Below are positions 22,231 to 22,817 of a stretch of DNA of 22,817 nucleotides, piece by piece; positions within the stretch are counted from its first letter, which is position 1, and every line of letters begins with the position of its first letter. The stretch lies in contig JAGKVC010000033.1 of NCBI GenBank assembly GCA_021152595.1, positions 1 to 22,817 on the forward strand. The letters run 5' to 3'. A program made the position numbers and the translations under genes. Under the pieces are notes generated by a model, which saw nothing but the letters and a program-made list of their open reading frames with translations, searched no databases and was not told the DNA's origin. Source of the DNA: Clostridia bacterium (GTDB taxonomy: Bacteria; Bacillota; Clostridia; Oscillospirales; Ruminococcaceae).

Positions 22231-22409
22231 GTGCTTTATGGGGATATTCCGCATTATATATTCCATCAGATATTTTTTGATAAAGATGATCCGTCGCCAA
22301 TATCGCTTGCGCACCTGATACAGGGTATTTTGAGGAGTGATAGACATGACTATCATTCACGCATCGAAGAAGCATCATATTAAAACAAACGAATCTACGA
22401 TAAAAACAG

Positions 22410-22429
22410 CAGCGCCCCGTGGGGCGCTG
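22410..22429 (-). terminator. Terminator inside element copy C
   Basis: CAGCGCCCC and GGGGCGCTG pair, followed leftward by CTGTTTTTATCG, identical to copy A. Confidence 0.75.
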
Positions 22430-22449
22430 CGTGTATTTTACAACTATGT

Positions 22450-22635
22450 TTAAGTTGATTCGCCGTGTCCGGCATCCAGCACAATGACAGGGGACTGTGC
22501 TGCGGATGCGGTAACAGCATCCGGTGCATTTTGCGCATTGCGCCATGCCGCGAGCTGCATTCCTGCTGCGCTGACGGCGAGGATCCCGAAGAACAATGCG
22601 CTTCTGGTTACAATTTTCCTGATTTCCGGTTTCAT
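22450..22635 (-). CDS. 61-aa amidase N-terminal minigene, copy C
   Basis: It encodes MKPEIRKIVTR, the anchor ALFFGILAVSAAGMQLA, a linker, SPVIVLDAGHGEST and a stop. The start is the ATG after AGAGGTG, as in the other copies, although the frame is open further upstream here. It is closer to copy A than to copy B. As in A and B, the amidase domain breaks off after its first motif. Confidence 0.6.
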   Translation of the reverse strand: MKPEIRKIVTRSALFFGILAVSAAGMQLAAWRNAQNAPDAVTASAAQSPVIVLDAGHGEST

Positions 22636-22702
22636 ATATATCACCTCTGAATTGGTTTTAGTAAAGGTGTATGCGGGAGAACAAACCAATATGACAGTAT
22701 GA

Positions 22703-22817
22703 ATGCCGAGTGACAAGCCGATTTACGGCGTATCATACGCAGCAGAAGCAGTCAAATGCTTCGACCGCATCTACCATGAAGAAAGTCTGCTGAAAGGAAT
22801 GACAGCGGAAGAAAGAA
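22703..22817 (+). pseudogene. IS66-family transposase (TnpC) fragment, runs off the window
   Basis: The frame reads MPSDKPIYGVSYAAEAVKCF then DRIYHEESLLKGMTAEER, typical of the central part of IS66 transposases just after the AH-x-R-R-x-F block. The codon immediately upstream is TGA, and no 5' part precedes it, so the gene is cut at about 22702, close to the right end of element copy C. Whether the rest is intact lies outside the window. Confidence 0.65.

Larger units (their letters stand above)
22338..22673. repeat. Amidase-fragment dispersed element, copy C
   Basis: It shares the TGATAG/CTATCA hairpin, ACGAATCTACGATAAAAA, the terminator, the 61-codon frame and GTTTTAGTAAAGGTGTATG with copies A and B. 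The leftmost CCCGAAAATGAGTATATATCC block is missing, so this copy is shorter on the left. It ends about 30 bases before an IS66 transposase fragment. Confidence 0.75.

Noticed and set aside
22084..22337. Coding frames between the DUF6809-like gene and element copy C (plus strand DIPHYIFHQIFFDKDD, minus strand EYPHKALDFVEPVWYN)
   Set aside because: The minus-strand motif faintly recalls the RPHxALGxxTP end of transposases, but it overlaps a good promoter and neither frame has a start or ribosome binding site. Unresolved decayed sequence.
1..22817. CRISPR array or tRNA genes
   Set aside because: No regularly spaced direct repeats with unique spacers and no tRNA cloverleaf were found. The hairpin repeats are irregularly spaced and separated by whole genes.

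Overview
The window looks like an accessory stretch of a Ruminococcus-like, low-to-mid-GC Bacillota (Clostridia) chromosome. Support comes from strong AGGAGG ribosome binding sites, TTGACA/TATAAT promoters with 17-base spacers, and families usual in gut and rumen Firmicutes: YezG and YwqK immunity proteins, TnpX-type recombinase, RloAB and IS66. The genus is inferred from general character, not from a marker gene. No tRNA, rRNA or CRISPR was seen.

Layout. (1) 1-2030: a DegT/DnrJ/EryC1-type aminotransferase gene cut off at its catalytic lysine, GC-rich hairpin repeats, and two probable small RNA genes on the minus strand, each with a promoter and an intrinsic terminator. (2) 2040-9500, plus strand: a cassette-like row of mostly orphan genes. 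It holds a membrane-anchored unknown protein, a six-helix membrane protein, two YezG-type (DUF600) immunity genes, two YwqK/MORN-type genes, an unknown, a DUF2262 gene, a beheaded gene remnant, an AT-rich foreign gene and a frameshifted remnant. At least seven copies or part-copies of one intergenic hairpin repeat lie between them; in two genes the repeat supplies the stop codon. This resembles the immunity-gene tail of a polymorphic toxin locus, although no toxin is in view. (3) 9530-13570: debris and defence. It contains a group II intron 3' end, an RloB/RloA (AbiL-like) two-gene defence operon, and the C-terminal part of a large serine recombinase. (4) 13600-17200: a large membrane-anchored subtilisin-like protease and, divergently, a GNAT acetyltransferase. 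(5) 17200-22100: a recombinase remnant, two serine beta-lactamase-fold hydrolases, a TetR-GT2 pair with a clear operator, and a small DUF6809-like gene. (6) The right edge enters an IS66 transposase fragment.

The most unusual feature is a dispersed element of about 340-380 bp with three full copies (9535, 13186 and 22338) and one deletion derivative (12522). Each full copy carries a ribosome binding site, a 61-codon open reading frame and an intrinsic terminator. The product has a membrane anchor and a linker and ends exactly at the VIVLDAGHGEST motif that begins N-acetylmuramoyl-L-alanine amidase (Amidase_3) domains. The copies sit beside truncated mobile genes, so the element behaves like a mobile or recombining minigene. 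Its mechanism of spread and its function, if any, are unknown.
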